A DNA stretch of 51,247 bases from Perkinsus olseni (lineage: Eukaryota; Perkinsozoa; Perkinsida; Perkinsidae), in assembly GCA_013115135.1 (NCBI GenBank), contig JABANP010000394.1, forward strand, positions 1 to 51,247, given 5' to 3'. How positions within the stretch are numbered: position 1 is the stretch's first letter; every line of letters starts with the position of its first letter. The notes under the pieces were generated by a model. That model was not told the origin of the DNA. It was given only the letters and a program-made list of their open reading frames with translations, and searched no databases. This document shows positions 1 to 11,760 of this stretch, in pieces. The position numbers and the translations under genes are program-made.

Positions 1-454
1 CGGTGTCGATGTGAAAGTCTTGGCCTTGTTCATGGCAGAGGTCCCGGGCACAGAGTTGGCGAGCTGGCAGTACCCGTGGAGCCCTCAGGGATACTCTCCT
101 GCTTGAAACGGGAGATCGATTCCCACGGTGACTCTGAAGGTTTCGACTCCCCGAATGACTGAGCACTTCTTCGAGCTTTGCAAACGGTTTGAGAAGTACA
201 AATGCCCGCAGACCAGCAGGCTGATCAGAGAGGTCAAGCGGGTGCCGATAGTTCAGCCTGTTGCAGCCGTGGATGGTGAGGATGCTCGCCGTGGATTGGA
301 GAAACTCCTCAACGTCAGAGGGACTTTTTCAGAAGAAGACTTACAGCAGGCCAACGACCTCGCTGGTATGATCGAGTCCCCGGCAGAGTTCGAGATGTCC
401 AATTTGGATTCGATATCCGATGAGATTCTGAGTAGAATCGCTGCCATTGCTTAG
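1..454 (+). CDS. 3' end of the array gene, leftmost unit (partial)
   Basis: This matches the last ~150 codons of the large exon in the other units (compare 5620–6078). Relative to them it lacks three bases near 50, lacks one G near 91 and has one extra C near 153, so the frame is lost and then regained. A C-to-A change also makes a stop at 452–454, four codons early. The 1-base changes lie in short C or G runs, so they may be real decay or base-calling errors. The start lies outside the window. The C-terminal part is helical and charged (RMTEHFFELCKRFEKYKCPQ) and well conserved between units. Confidence 0.7.
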
Positions 455-534
455 GAGTCTTAGACTTCATTACGTAATTACTCCTGGTCTTAAACTAAGC
501 CGTTCCTTTCTCTCATCCTAACGTATTTTCTGCT

Positions 535-2836
535 ATGAACGTTCCATATTCGGTTGAGTTCGGTAGTGATGAACTGCGACCCGCTGACGAGGAAGCAGCT
601 ACACCGTTAGCCAACGTATGGGACCCTACCGATACCGCGGTCAACACTCACGCTCGCTCGCCTGAGGAGGATCTCCTGTCAACCTGCCACAGTTGACGGC
701 GGTCCGAGGTCGGCAATTCCTCCAGGCCGTCTCAGATCCTTTAGTCTAGTCAGATAACTCGCTCCAGCTTCCCTTTGAGATTGGCTGTTCACCGATTGAT
801 TGATGACATCCTCTCCTCCATCCTTGGAACCGCTCGTGAACACAGCCACGGGTCCGCCCCTCACCGAGCTGATCTCCACAATTCTCTCACGCCCAAGCCT
901 TGATAAGCACCCTTTGGCTGTCGAGGAAGGAGTTGACACGCCTGAGCAGCTCCTTCAGTGGGCTGAAAAATCACCCAAATGCGAAGTGGTAAGCATCCTA
1001 CATAGTCTACTTAGTGATGACCAGCTGAGTTCGAAGGCCCAGCCTGTCTCAGACAACCCTGACAGTTCCCGGCAAACCATATGATCTGGTCCAGGTCACC
1101 CCTGTTCTTAGAAGGGCAAATGATGGGTAGGCTTTAGAACCACTCGTATGTGATCATCAAGAAAAGCACCCTTGTCTCAGTAACAGTGTGATGCAGGCTA
1201 ACAAACTCGACATCAGGTCCCGTGGTGATTCTTTCCGCCGAGCACTGATCGCTTCCGGTGTCACTCTAGCTGTGCCTTCGGATCGCGCTGATAAAGTAGA
1301 GGAGAAAAAGCGGAAGGTGAGTGCGGATGCTCCGCGTGGATCATCGTCCGCGTTAAGTGAACAGGGGTTCGTTATCCGTTCTGAAGAAGGAATCTGAAGT
1401 CGTATGTTGGCCTTCACCCTCTAGTGGCGGAGTTCACTCGCCGTCACACTATTGTTCCATTTAAGGGCGTTTGAGGATGATAGAAGTTCCCTTGCTCTTG
1501 CGTAGGCTCCAAGCTCGCCAGATGACAGTGACTTTACTCACGAGACCAGGGAGACGCTTCTGTTGATGAATGGTCCGCCGCTTAACGCTGATGCAAACCC
1601 AAGTGAGTACCGCCACGGCCGACAGCCGTCACCCTAGAAAACGCTCTCCTCAGGTATCGGCTTCATGCAAGCCATGGGTAAGATGGCAAGAAACCTGAAG
1701 ACACAGCCAATGCGGCTTTACACGAAGGAATGTGCGGAGGGCGAGCCAGTGGCTGTAGGCAATGGTCGCGCTGTTGACACCTCCCGACAATGCACTTCGT
1801 TTGGCATCCTCCTCTTTCACTGTAACCGCAGAGCTCTCAGTCTGCTATGCTGAGTCAGCATCATCTGTCGACTGAGAGTGCTCAATGCTACTCGTCTTTT
1901 CTATAAACTCTGAAGTTGTTTTCTGATGGTCACGTCCCTTAACGATTTACCATTCGGGTGAATTGCATCTGTGAATAGCCGATTACTTTAGGTTACTTGG
2001 TGTGCTCCTCTCGATTCCTGGGTCATCAACTCCGGTGGCTTGTCCTTGTTGGTTAAGGGTGGACAAGATATTTCCGAGTAGGCCCTAACACCTAAGAGTT
2101 CAACCATTGCCGTCTCTTTTACATGACGTAGCCGATTCAGTTACGCTGATGACAGTAGCCATCACAAAGCAATCGTTGCTGCATCTGCCTGGTTCGAGCT
2201 GCTGTCCGGGAAAGATATTGATTTGGTGAGTCGTTCGAGCCGCTGCGGTGCTCCTATCGCACCAGTGCTCTAGAATCCGATAGTCTAGTGATAGGCAGAA
2301 AAACTGATTGTGGATGCTTCTCGGTGGAGCTTTTTACTCTTGCCAAACGCTCGGAGTTGGAACGAGCACACGCATCTGGTACCTCAAGCATGATTGCCGT
2401 TGTCGGAGAGTTCTACGTGAATTTGTCTATTCGCGGTTGAACACACCGACTGATAATTAGTCACTGGTCTGCCTGCGCGAAATTATGATTTATGTATTGC
2501 CTTTTCAGCTGAGGCAAGTCCTGGGTAGATTTACCCTCTTCGGGACCTTCCACCGGCAGGACGGGCCGATAGAACCACTCGTGGAAAATTTTCAGTTTGG
2601 GTTCACATGGTGAGATCACGGTAGGACGACTCATCACGCCGATATCCATTCTAAACAGGCACGGTTTCACTGTGAAGACCATTGGCGCGGCGAGTCCATG
2701 CGTTCATCCCGAAGAAGCCGCCAGTTTGCTCCAAGTCTGTGGCCTTGCTCAGGGCGATGAGGTTGGTACAGGCTGGGTTGATCAAAGCGCAGCTCTGATC
2801 GTGGAATCTTTTCTTTCATATGATGTCTGTGCTCGA
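535..2836 (+). CDS. Array gene, unit 2: upstream short exons
   Basis: A chain of short exons probably belongs to the same gene as the large exon at 2899. Exons I can place: 535–615 (starts MNVPYSVEFGSDEL), 803–988, 1053–1126, 1181–1316, 1506–1602, 1654 to about 1723, 1992–2077, 2141–2225, 2295–2378, 2461–2609 and 2659–2836. Introns have GT–AG ends and run from 48 to 82 nt (e.g. 989–1052, 1127–1180, 1603–1653, 2078–2140, 2610–2658). Phases agree without a stop from 1992 through to the large exon. Three joins are unresolved: 615 to 803, around 1317–1505, and about 1724–1991, so two adjacent genes per unit remain possible. Between units, introns diverge more than exons and exon changes are often synonymous. 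No known domain was recognised; the encoded segments are mostly helical. Confidence 0.6.
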
Positions 2837-2898
2837 GTAGAACGACTGCGTTGACGAATGATCGATGAGAGCATCCGAGGAAAAGTGTTTTTCTGCAG

Positions 2899-5800
2899 GA
2901 CCGTGGTTTGCGCGTCAAGGAAGTCGGCAATGGCAGGGTCCTCCCAGACGCACTTCGAGAAGTCCATTTCTGTGGTATTCCGGAGTCCACAGCTGACGGG
3001 GATCTAATCAAGTGCGAGTATGCCCGCACAGCCTTATACCTTTGCGGCGGCCAGGATTATCGGCAAGTCCTGTTGGCGGACTTCTCGGAGACTGCGAAGT
3101 TCCGCCTGCTCGATACGATGCGTCATGAGCTGTCCTCGCTGGCTGGGCGAGCCAAGAACGCTGAGGCTGGGGTGAAGGGCTTCCAGCGACGGTGCGAGAG
3201 GATCCTCGACGACAGGCTGGGGGGAAGCTATGCATTCCAGGCCTACGTCACTCTGTTTGCGAAGATCGGGCACGTCGCTCAAGCTGAGGGGAAGTGGAAT
3301 AGCGACACTGTGCGGGAGGATTTCTGTGATTTCGCACGCGAAGCGGTGAACCGTGGTGACGAGACCCCGAAGGACCAGAGCTTGGTTGTCCTGATCCACG
3401 CTCCTCCTGGAATAGTTCCCAGTAGCCTGCTCACGAGAGCTACCGAGGTCACTTCCATGGGAATGGTTGTGGAGATGGTTCGGCGTGGGGGTAGACATGT
3501 TGCACGCATGCGGGACATATCCGTCATGAAGTGGAGGCAAAAACTGATGAGTGAAGTTAAAGTGATCAGTGTTGGTTGGGACGGCAGCGTCGACGATGTT
3601 ATGATGAGATCCTTCGAGACGGCCGGTCGGATGAACCTCTGTAATGCTGACGTTAAGTTCTTCGAGATGGACCCGGAGGATCAGGTGGAGGAGATAACAC
3701 GCTGTTATGAAGAGGCGAGGGAGCATCGCGGAGAGGGGTGGAGTTTGACGGCCTCGACGGTTGAGGAGTTGCCTTCAATGATCGAGGAGTTGGCAAGCAG
3801 TCGAGAGCGTCGTATCGTCATAGTGGACGCCCCGCCTGGGTACGTTCCACGCGAGCTCATTACGGATGACGTTGCCGCGAGTGTGGAAACCCTCGAGAAG
3901 ATCGGAAGAAGCAGCGGCAGGCACGTACTCTACGCGCCCGGGTGGAGTGGAGGAGCCCCGGTCAGTGGGGTTGTGAGAGTAGGCTGGAACGGGCAGGTCG
4001 ATGATATCCTCAAGCAAGCAGTGAAGCGGACTAAGTGGAACAAATCTCATAAGTTGCTGCTCAAGGGAGAGCGCCGTTTTGCCTCAGCAAAGCTTGATGA
4101 ACAGACCAGGCTTATTGATGCATGGTTGGCCCAACAGAGCCAGAACATCCCCGATGCGTTGTCCGTCGAGACAGTCTCGGACAGACGTGAGCTGAGGATG
4201 GCAGTAGGCCGCCTGCTACGTCAGGAGATGGGTAACGCCGCTGGAGAGAAGCTCAAAACTGGGGTCTCTGAGGGCCATGCTGAAGCCGTCGGGCTGGAGC
4301 ATTCCGAGACGGATCCAAGAATCCGAGAGAAGCACGAATCTGAAGAGGAGGAGTCGAAACCCTCGGCTCTTCCTACGGCGGGAAGCTCAGCCAGCCGGGA
4401 TCAGTCGATGGAACCCTTGAATGCAGCGACGGTCATCGAGGCTGAGGTTGTTCCTGAGGGTACACAGGAAACCATGATGAGCGTAGCGGAAGAGACCACT
4501 GATGGTGATGTCGTGGTGCCCGGTTCCACGCCCTCTGCCCATCTTCCGGCTTCTCCTGGATGTATTGTAGGGAGGCCCCGGAGAAGCGGCGGATCACTGG
4601 AGGTCGCTGATGTCCACGTCGATGCATCGAACGATGTTCCCATGGGTGTTGTACGGGCCGACATCACTGCCAATGGGGCTCCCTCGGCGTCGGTGAAGCC
4701 CGATGAGCAGGTGAACCCACCTTCAGAGAAGTGCGTCGCGCCCGCCGGCACTCTTACTGAGGGCGAAACGAACTGTTCGTCTAGAGGCGAGGAGACGAAA
4801 AGCAGAAGGGGCATGGTTGTGATCATCCACGCACCTCCAGGAGTGGTTCCGAGAGATCTCCTGACGGAAGACGGGGTTCCTGGTGAGAGGCAAATCCAGA
4901 AGCTGTTAGACGACGGTGGTGATCATATTGTGCATGCGTGCACGCTGGGCTTTCTATTCCGATTCAAGTTCCCCCACGAGCGAGTGGCTGTCGTTAAGTA
5001 CGGCTGGGAGGGGGCTATCCAGGACGTCATCACTCGGACTCTAGCTCATGCTGGTGATGATGATAAGTCGACACAGGACGAAAGATTCTTCGCGTCTGAT
5101 ATGAGCGAACAAGGAGGGCTGTTCGCGAGGTGGTATAAACAAGCGTCGAAGAAGTCACCGAGAGGAGTGAAGACGGCGAACCCCGCCTCAGAGAAGGCTC
5201 TGCGTGATGCTGTACACAGGATGCTTGGCGACACGCCGAGGGCCTCCAGAACCGTCCTCCTCGTCCTCCCGCTCGGGCTGCCAGGCTCCGGGGCGAGCCA
5301 ACTTTTCGGGACTATGTTCGACAAGGTCAAGGTGAAGAGGGTAAAGCTGCTGCAAGGGAAGAGCCGCGTGGAGGCCGACGGCTGCCCGGACGCCGTCGTG
5401 AGTAATGCCGCTCTGATCAACGCCAGGGACTTTGCTAAGAAGGGCGCTATGGACAGCACAGCTTTGGGGGCTGCCTTGAGGAGGGCCAGCGGTGACTTCG
5501 TCGAGCGCAACGTGAGGAGATCAAAGCAGGGGTCGACACATGTCGTCTTTCTTGACTTAAATCACACCAACACTCACAGCGTCAAGGCATCGGCCAAGAA
5601 CTTCATGATCAATGGTGTCGATGTGAAAGTCTTGGCCTTGTTCATGGCAGAGGTCCCGGGCACGACCGAGTTGGCGAGCTGGCAGTACTCGTGGAGCCCT
5701 CAGGGGATACTCTCCTGCTTGAAAAGGAAGATCGATTCCCACGGTGACTCTGAAGGTTTCGACTCCCGAATGACTGAGCACTTCTTCGAGCTTTGCAAAC

Positions 5801-6078
5801 GGTTTGAGAAGTACAAATGCCCGCAGACCAGCAGACTGATCAGAGAGGTCAAGCGGGTGCCGATAGTTCAGCCTGTTGCAGCCGTGAATGGTGAGGATGC
5901 TCTTCGTGGATTGGAAAAACTCCTCAACGTCAGAGGGTCTTTTTCGGAAGATGACGTACAGCAGGCCAACGACCTCGCTGGTATGATCGAGTCCCCGGCA
6001 GTGTTCGAGAGGTCCAATTTGGATTCAATATCCGATGAGATTCTGAGCAGAATCGCTGCCATTGCTTCGGAGTCTTAG
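2899..6078 (+). CDS. Array gene, unit 2: 3.18-kb exon; triple APPG modules plus P-loop-like region
   Basis: An open frame of 1059 codons and a stop, entered through a good 3' splice site (TTTTTCTGCAG ending at 2898) from the exon ending at 2836; the intron is 62 nt. No ATG opens the frame, which fits an internal exon. Three divergent modules share a strand–loop pattern: APPG at residues 168, 311 and 645 (counted from 2899), each followed by VP and LLT/LIT and later by a GW-G-h-x-D motif and an FF/RRF segment. A Ser/Glu/Pro-rich linker (about 440–635) precedes module 3. Residues 793–802 read GLPGSGASQL, like a Walker A loop with Ala where Lys is expected. VVFLDLNH (882–889) and VKVLALFM (909–916) follow. 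This order recalls the polynucleotide-kinase domain of fungal-type tRNA ligases, but that is inference. No signal peptide or membrane segment is seen in this exon. Confidence 0.8.
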   Translation, partial: DRGLRVKEVGNGRVLPDALREVHFCGIPESTADGDLIKCEYARTALYLCGGQDYRQVLLADFSETAKFRLLDTMRHELSSLAGRAKNAEAGVKGFQRRCERILDDRLGGSYAFQAYVTLFAKIGHVAQAEGKWNSDTVREDFCDFAREAVNRGDETPKDQSLVVLIHAPPGIVPSSLLTRATEVTSMGMVVEMVRRGGRHVARMRDISVMKWRQKLMSEVKVISVGWDGSVDDVMMRSFETAGRMNLCNADVKFFEMDPEDQVEEITRCYEEAREHRGEGWSLTASTVEELPSMIEELASSRERRIVIVDAPPGYVPRELITDDVAASVETLEKIGRSSGRHVLYAPGWSGGAPVSGVVRVGWNGQVDDILKQAVKRTKWNKSHKLLLKGERRFASAKLDEQTRLIDAWLAQQSQNIPDALSVETVSDRRELRMAVGRLLRQEMGNAAGEKLKTGVSEGHAEAVGLEHSETDPRIREKHESEEEESKPSALPTAGSSASRDQSMEPLNAATVIEAEVVPEGTQETMMSVAEETTDGDVVVPGSTPSAHLPASPGCIVGRPRRSGGSLEVADVHVDASNDVPMGVVRADITANGAPSASVKPDEQVNPPSEKCVAPAGTLTEGETNCSSRGEETKSRRGMVVIIHAPPGVVPRDLLTEDGVPGERQIQKLLDDGGDHIVHACTLGFLFRFKFPHERVAVVKYGWEGAIQDVITRTLAHAGDDDKSTQDERFFASDMSEQGGLFARWYKQASKKSPRGVKTANPASEKALRDAVHRMLGDTPRASRTVLLVLPLGLPGSGASQLFGTMFDKVKVKRVKLLQGKSRVEADGCPDAVVSNAALINARDFAKKGAMDSTALGAALRRASGDFVERNVRRSKQGSTHVVFLDLNHTNTHSVKASAKNFMINGVDVKVLALFMAEVPGTTELASWQYSWSPQGILSCLKRKIDSHGDSEGFDSRMTEHFFELCKRFEKYKCPQTSRLIREVKRVPIVQPVAAVNGEDALRGLEKLLNVRGSFSEDDVQQANDLAGMIESPAVFERSNLDSISDEILSRIAAIASES

Positions 6079-6149
6079 GCTTCAATACGTAATTACTCCT
6101 GGTCTTAAACTGAGCCGTTCCTTTCTCTCATCCCAACGTATTTTCTGCT

Positions 6150-8441
6150 ATGAACGTTCCATACTCAGTTGAGTTCGGTAGTGATGAACTCCGAGCCGCT
6201 GACGAGGGAGCAGCTACACCGTTAGCCAACGTATGTGGTTCTACCGATACCGCGGTCAACACTCACGCTCACTCGCCTGAGGAGGATCTCCTGTCAACCT
6301 GCCACAGTTGACGGCGGTCCGAGGTCGGCAATATCTCCAGGCCGTCTCAGATCCTTTAGTCTAGTCAGATAACTCGCTCCAGCTTCCCTTTGAGATTGGC
6401 TGTTCACCGATTGATTGATGACATCCTCTCCTCCATCCTTGGAACCGCTCGTGAACACAGCCACGGGTCCGCCCCTCGCCGAGCTGATCTCCACAATTCT
6501 CTCACGCCCAAGCCTTGATAAGCACCCTTTGGCTGTCGAGGAAGGAGTTGACACGCCTGAGCAGCTCCTCCAGTGGGCTGAGAAATCACCCAAATGCGAA
6601 GTGGTAAGCATCCTACATAGTCAACTTAGTGATGACCAGCTGAGCTCGAAGGCCCAACCTGTCTCAGGCAACCCTGGCAGTTCCCGGCAAACCATATGAT
6701 CTGGTCCAGGTCACCCCTGTTCTTAAAAGGGCAAATGATGGGTAGGCTTTAGAACCACTCGTATGTGATCATCAAGAAAAGCACCCTTGTCTCAGTAACA
6801 GTGTGATGCAGGCTAACAAACTCGACATCAGGTCCCGTGGTGATTCTTTCCGCCGAGCACTGATCGCTTCCGGTGTCACTCTAGCTGTGCCTTCGGATCG
6901 CGCTGATAAAGTAGAGCAGAAAAAGCGGAAGGTGAGTGCGGATGCTCCGCGTGGATCATCGTCCGCGTTAAGTGAACAGGGGTTCGTTATCCGTTCTGAA
7001 GAAGGAATCTGAAGTCGTGTGTTGGCCTTCACCCTCTAGTGGCAGAGTTCACTCGCCGTCACACTATTGCTCCATTTAAGGGCGTTTGAGGATGATAGAA
7101 GTTCCCTTGCTCTTGCGTAGGCTCCAAGCTCGCCAGATGACAGTGACTTTACTCACGAGACCAGGGAGACGCTTCTGTTGATGAATGGTCCGCCGCTTAA
7201 CGCTGATGCAAACCCAAGTGAGTACCGCCACGGCCGACAGCCGTCACCCTAGAAAACGCTCTCCTCAGGTATCGGCTTCATGCAAGCCATGGGTAAGATG
7301 GCAAGAAACCTGAAGACACAGCCAATGCGGCTTTACACGAAGGAATGTGCGGAGGGCGAGCCAGTGGCTGTAGGCAATGGTCGCGCTGTTGACACCTCCC
7401 GACGATGCACTTCGTTTGGCATCCTCCTCTTTCACTGTAACCGCAGAGCTCTCAGTCTGCTATGCTGAGTCAGCATCATCTGTCGACTGAGAGTGCTCAA
7501 TGCTACTCGTCTTTTCTATAAACTCTGAAGTTGTTTTCTGATGGTCACGTCCCTTAACGATTTACCATTCGGGTGAATTGCATCTGTGAATAGCCGATTA
7601 CTTTAGGTTACTTGGTGTGCTCCTCTCGATTCCTGGGTCATCAACTCCGGTGGCTTGTCCTTGTTGGTTAAGGGTGGACAAGATATTTCCGAGTAGGCCC
7701 TAACACCTAAGAGTTCAACCATTGCCGTCTCTTTTACATGACGTAGCCGATTCAGTTACGCTGATGACAGTAGCCATCACAAAGCAATCGTTGCTGCATC
7801 TGCCTGGTTCGAGCTGCTGTCCGGGAAAGATATTGATTTGGTGAGTCGTTCGAGCCGCTGCGGTGCTCCTATCGCACCAGTGCTCTAGAATCCGATAGTC
7901 TAGTGATAGGCAGAAAAACTGATTGTGGATGCTTCTCGGTTGAGCTTTTTACTCTTGCCGAACGCTCGGAGTTGGAACGAGCACACGCATCTGGTGATTG
8001 CCGTGGTCGGAGAGTTCTACGTGAATTTGTCTATTCGCGGTAGAACACACCGACTGATAATTAGTTACTGGTCTGTCTGTGCGAAATCATGATCTATGCA
8101 CTTTTTCGTCAGCTGATGCGAGTCCTGGATAGATTGACGCTCTTTGGGACCTTTCGTGGGAAGGACGGACGAAGAGAGCCACTTCTGGAGAATGCTCAGT
8201 TTGGGTTCACATGGTGAGATGCCAGGAATCTCGGGACTCCGATACCCATGCTCAACAGGTGCGGTTTTACTGTCAAGACCGTTGGCGCGGCGAGTCCATG
8301 CGTTCATCCTGAAGAAGCCGCCAGCTTGCTCCAAGCCTGTGGCCTTGCTCAGGACGATGAGGTTGGTACGGGCTTGGCTGGTCGTAGCGCAGCTCTGATC
8401 GTGAAATATTTCGTTCGATATGATGTCTGTGGCCGGGTAGA
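6150..8441 (+). CDS. Array gene, unit 3: upstream short exons
   Basis: Same exon series as in unit 2, about 5.61 kb downstream, beginning with ATG at 6150; the first exon ends before GTATGT. The exon with EKSPKCEV ends before GTAAGC near 6605. In the intron ahead of the exon that joins at 8066 there is a 14-bp deletion relative to units 2 and 4 (near 8000), with a GT still at the new 5' end, which fits non-coding sequence. The intron after ..FGFTW (8215–8263) differs strongly from unit 2 while the exons around it do not. The last exon of the series ends near 8441 before GTAGAAC. The uncertain joins are the same as in unit 2. Confidence 0.5.
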
Positions 8442-8497
8442 ACGACTGCGCTAACGAGTGATCGCTGAGACCACTCGCGGGAAAATGTTTTTGGCAG

Positions 8498-11400
8498 GGC
8501 CGTGGTCTACGCGTGAAGGATGTCGGCAGCGGCAGGGTCCTCCCAGACGCACTTCGAGAAGTCCATTTCTGTGGTATCCCGGAGTCCGCAGCTGACGGGG
8601 ATCTCCTCAAGTGCGAGTATGCCCGCACGGCCTTATACCCTTTGCGGCGGCCAGGATTATCGGCAAGTCCTGTTGGCGGACTTCTCGGAGACTGCGAAGT
8701 TCCGCCTGCTCGATACGATGCGTCATGAGCTGTCCTCGCTGGCTGGGCGAGCCAAGAACGCTGAGGCTGGGGTGAAGGGCTTCCAGCGACGGTGCGAGAG
8801 GATCCTCAACGACAGGCTGGGGGGGTAGCTATGCGTTCCAGGCTTACGTCACTCTGTTTGCGACGATCGGGCACGTCGCTCAAGCTGAGGGGAAGTGGAA
8901 TAGTGACAGGGTGCGGGAGGATTTTTGTGATTTTTGCAAGGGAAGCGGTCAAACATGGTGATGAGACCCCAAAGAAGCAGAGCTTGGTTGTCCTGATCCA
9001 CGCCCCTCCTGGAGTAGTTCCTAGTAGCCTGCTCACGAGAGCTACGGAGGTCACCTCCATGGAAATGATTGTGGAGATGGTTCGGCGTGGGGGTAGGCAT
9101 GTTGCACGCATGCGGGACATATCCGTCATGAAGTGGAGGCAGAAGCCGATGAGTGAAGTTAAAGTGGTCAGTGTTGGTTGGGACGGCAGCGTCGACGATG
9201 TTATCATGAGATCCTTCGAGACGGCCGGTCGGATGAACCTCTGTGGTGCTGATGTGAAGTTCTTCGAGATGGGCCCGGAGGATCAGGTGGAGGAGATAAC
9301 ACGCTGTTATGAAGAGGCGAGGGAGCATCGCGGAGAGGGGTGGAGTTTGACGGCCTCGACGGTCGAGGACCTGCCTACAATGATCGAGGAGTTGGCAAGC
9401 AGCCGAGAGCGTCGCATCGTCATTGTGGACGCCCCGCCTGGGTACGTTCCACGCGAGCTCATTACGGATGACGTTGCCGCGAGTGTGGAAACCCTCGAGA
9501 AGATCGGAAAAAATGCCGGAAGGCACGTCCTCTACGCGCCCGGGTGGAGTGGAGGAGCCCCGGTCAGTGGGGTTGTGAGAGTAGGCTGGAACGGGCAGGT
9601 CGGTGATATCCTCAAGCAAGCAGTGAAGCGGACTAAGTGGAACAAATCTCATAAGTTGCTGTTCAAGGGAGAGCGCCGTTTTGCCTCAGCAAAGCTCGAT
9701 GAACAGACCAGGCTTATTGATGCATGGTTGGCCCAACAGAGCCAGAACATCCCCGATGCGTTGTCCGTCGAGACAGTCTCGGACAGACGGGAGCTGAGGA
9801 TGGCAGTAGGCCGCCTGCTACGTCAGGAGATGGGTAACGCCGCTGGAGAGAAGCTCAAAACTGGGGTCTCTGAGGGCCATGCTGAAGCCGCCGGGCTGGA
9901 GTATTCCGAGACGGATCCAGAAATCCGAGAGAAGCACGAATCTGAAGAGGGGGAATCGAAACCCTCGGCTCTTCCTACGGCGGGAAGCTCAGCCAGCCGG
10001 GATCAATCGAGGGAACCCTTTAATGCAGCGCCAGTCATCGAGGCTGAGGTCGTTCCTGAGGGCACGCAGGATACCATGGTGAGCGTAGCGGAAGAGACCA
10101 CTGGTGGTGATGTCGCCTCGGCCGTGGTGCCCGGATCCACGCCCTCTGCTCATCTCCTGGCTTCTCCAAGAAGTACTGTAGGAAGCCCCCGGAGAAGCGG
10201 CGGATCCCTGGAGGTCGCTGATGTCCACGTCGATGCATCGAACGATGTACCCATGGGTGTTGTACGGGCCGACATCACAGCCAATGGGGCTCCTTCGGCA
10301 TCGGTGAAACCCGATGGGCAGGTGGACACGCCTCTGGAGAAGCCCGTCGCCCCCGCCGGCACTCTTACCGAGGGCGAAACGAACTGTTCGTCTAGAGGCG
10401 AGGAGACGAAAAGCAGAAGGGGCATGGTTGTGATCATTCACGCACCTCCAGGAGTGGTACCGAGAGATCTGCTGACGGAAGACGGGGTTCCTGGGGAGAG
10501 GCAAATCCAGAAGCTGTTAGACGACGGGGGTGATCATATTGTGCACGCGTGCACGCTGGGCTTTCTATTCCGATTCAAGTTCCCCCACAACCGGGTGGCT
10601 GTCGTCAAGTACGGCTGGGAAGGGGCCATCCAGGACGTCATCACTCGGACACTGGCTCATGCTGGTGATGATGATAAGTCGACGCAGGACGAAAGATTCT
10701 TCGCGTCTGATATGAGCGAACAAGGAGGGCTGTTCGCGAGATGGTATAAACAAGCGTCGAAGAAGCCACCGAGAGGAGTGAAGACGGCGAACCCCGCCTC
10801 AGAGAAAGCTCTGCGTGATGCTGTACACAGGATGCTTGGCGACACGCCGAGGGCTTCCAGGACCGTCCTCCTCGTCCTCCCGCTCGGGCTGCCAGGCTCC
10901 GGGGCGAGCCAACTTTTCGGGACTATGTTCGACAAGCTCAAGGTGAAGAGGGCGAAGCTACTGCAAGGGAAGAGCCGCGTGGAGGCCGACGGTTGCTCGG
11001 ACGCCGTCGTGAGTAATGCCGCTCTGATCAATGCCAGGGACTTTGCTAAGAAGGGCGCTATGGACAGCACAGCTTTGGGGGCTGCCTTGAGGAGGGCCAG
11101 CGGTGACTTCGTCGAGCGCAACGTGAGGAGATCAAAGCAGGGGTCGACACATGTCGTCTTTCTTGACTTAAATCACACCAACACTCACAGCGTCAAGGCA
11201 TCGGCCAAGAACTTCATGATCAATGGTGTTGATGTGAAAGTCTTGGCCTTGTTCATGGCAGAGGTCCCGGGCACGACAGAGTTGGCGAGCTGGCAGTACC
11301 CGTGGAGCCCTCAGGGGATACTCTTCTGCTTGAAAAGGGAGATCGATTCTCACGGTGACTCTGAAGGTTTCGACTCCCGAATGACTGAGCACTTCTTCGA

Positions 11401-11689
11401 GCTTTGCAAACGGTTTGAGAAGTACAAATGCCCGCAGACCAGCAGGCTGATCAGAGAGGTCAAGCGGGTGCCGATAGTTCAGCCTGTTGCAGCCGTGAAT
11501 GGTGAGGATGCTCGCCGTGGATTGGAAAAACTCCTCAACGTCAGAGGGACTTTTTCAGAAGAGGACTTACAGCAGGCCAACGACCTCGCTGATATGATCG
11601 AGTCCCCGGCAGACTCGGAGAGGTCCAATTTGGATTCGATATCCGATGAGATTCTGAGCAGAATCACCGCCATTGCTTCGGAGCCTTAG
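8498..11689 (+). CDS. Array gene, unit 3: large exon with three +1 homopolymer changes
   Basis: Equivalent of the 3.18-kb exon, entered after TTTTTGGCAG at 8497. The frame is broken three times within 300 bp by one extra base each: a C run at 8638–8640, seven G at 8819–8825 (six in units 2 and 4) and five T at 8931–8935 (four in unit 4). The three insertions add up to one codon, so the frame is normal from about 8936 to the stop at 11689. From about 8150 to 9770 the sequence otherwise looks identical to unit 4 (13763–15383), while downstream it resembles unit 2 more. Either this copy is broken or these are assembly errors. The modules and the GLPGSGASQL loop are kept. No restored reading is given here. 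Confidence 0.7.
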
Positions 11690-11760
11690 ACTTCAATACG
11701 TAATTACTCCTGGTCTTAAACTAAGCCGTTCCTTTCTCTCATCCCAACGTATTTTCTGCT

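Noticed and set aside
2071..2080. In-frame TAG in units 2 and 3 where unit 4 has TAT, as a nonsense mutation
   Set aside because: The site is GA|GTAGGC versus GA|GTATGC, a 5' splice site; the 63-nt intron removes it and phase continues in all units.
2908..6078. Prokaryotic-type gene starting at TTG 2908
   Set aside because: No ATG or ribosome-binding site; the frame continues upstream to a clear 3' splice site at 2898 and joins preceding exons in phase.
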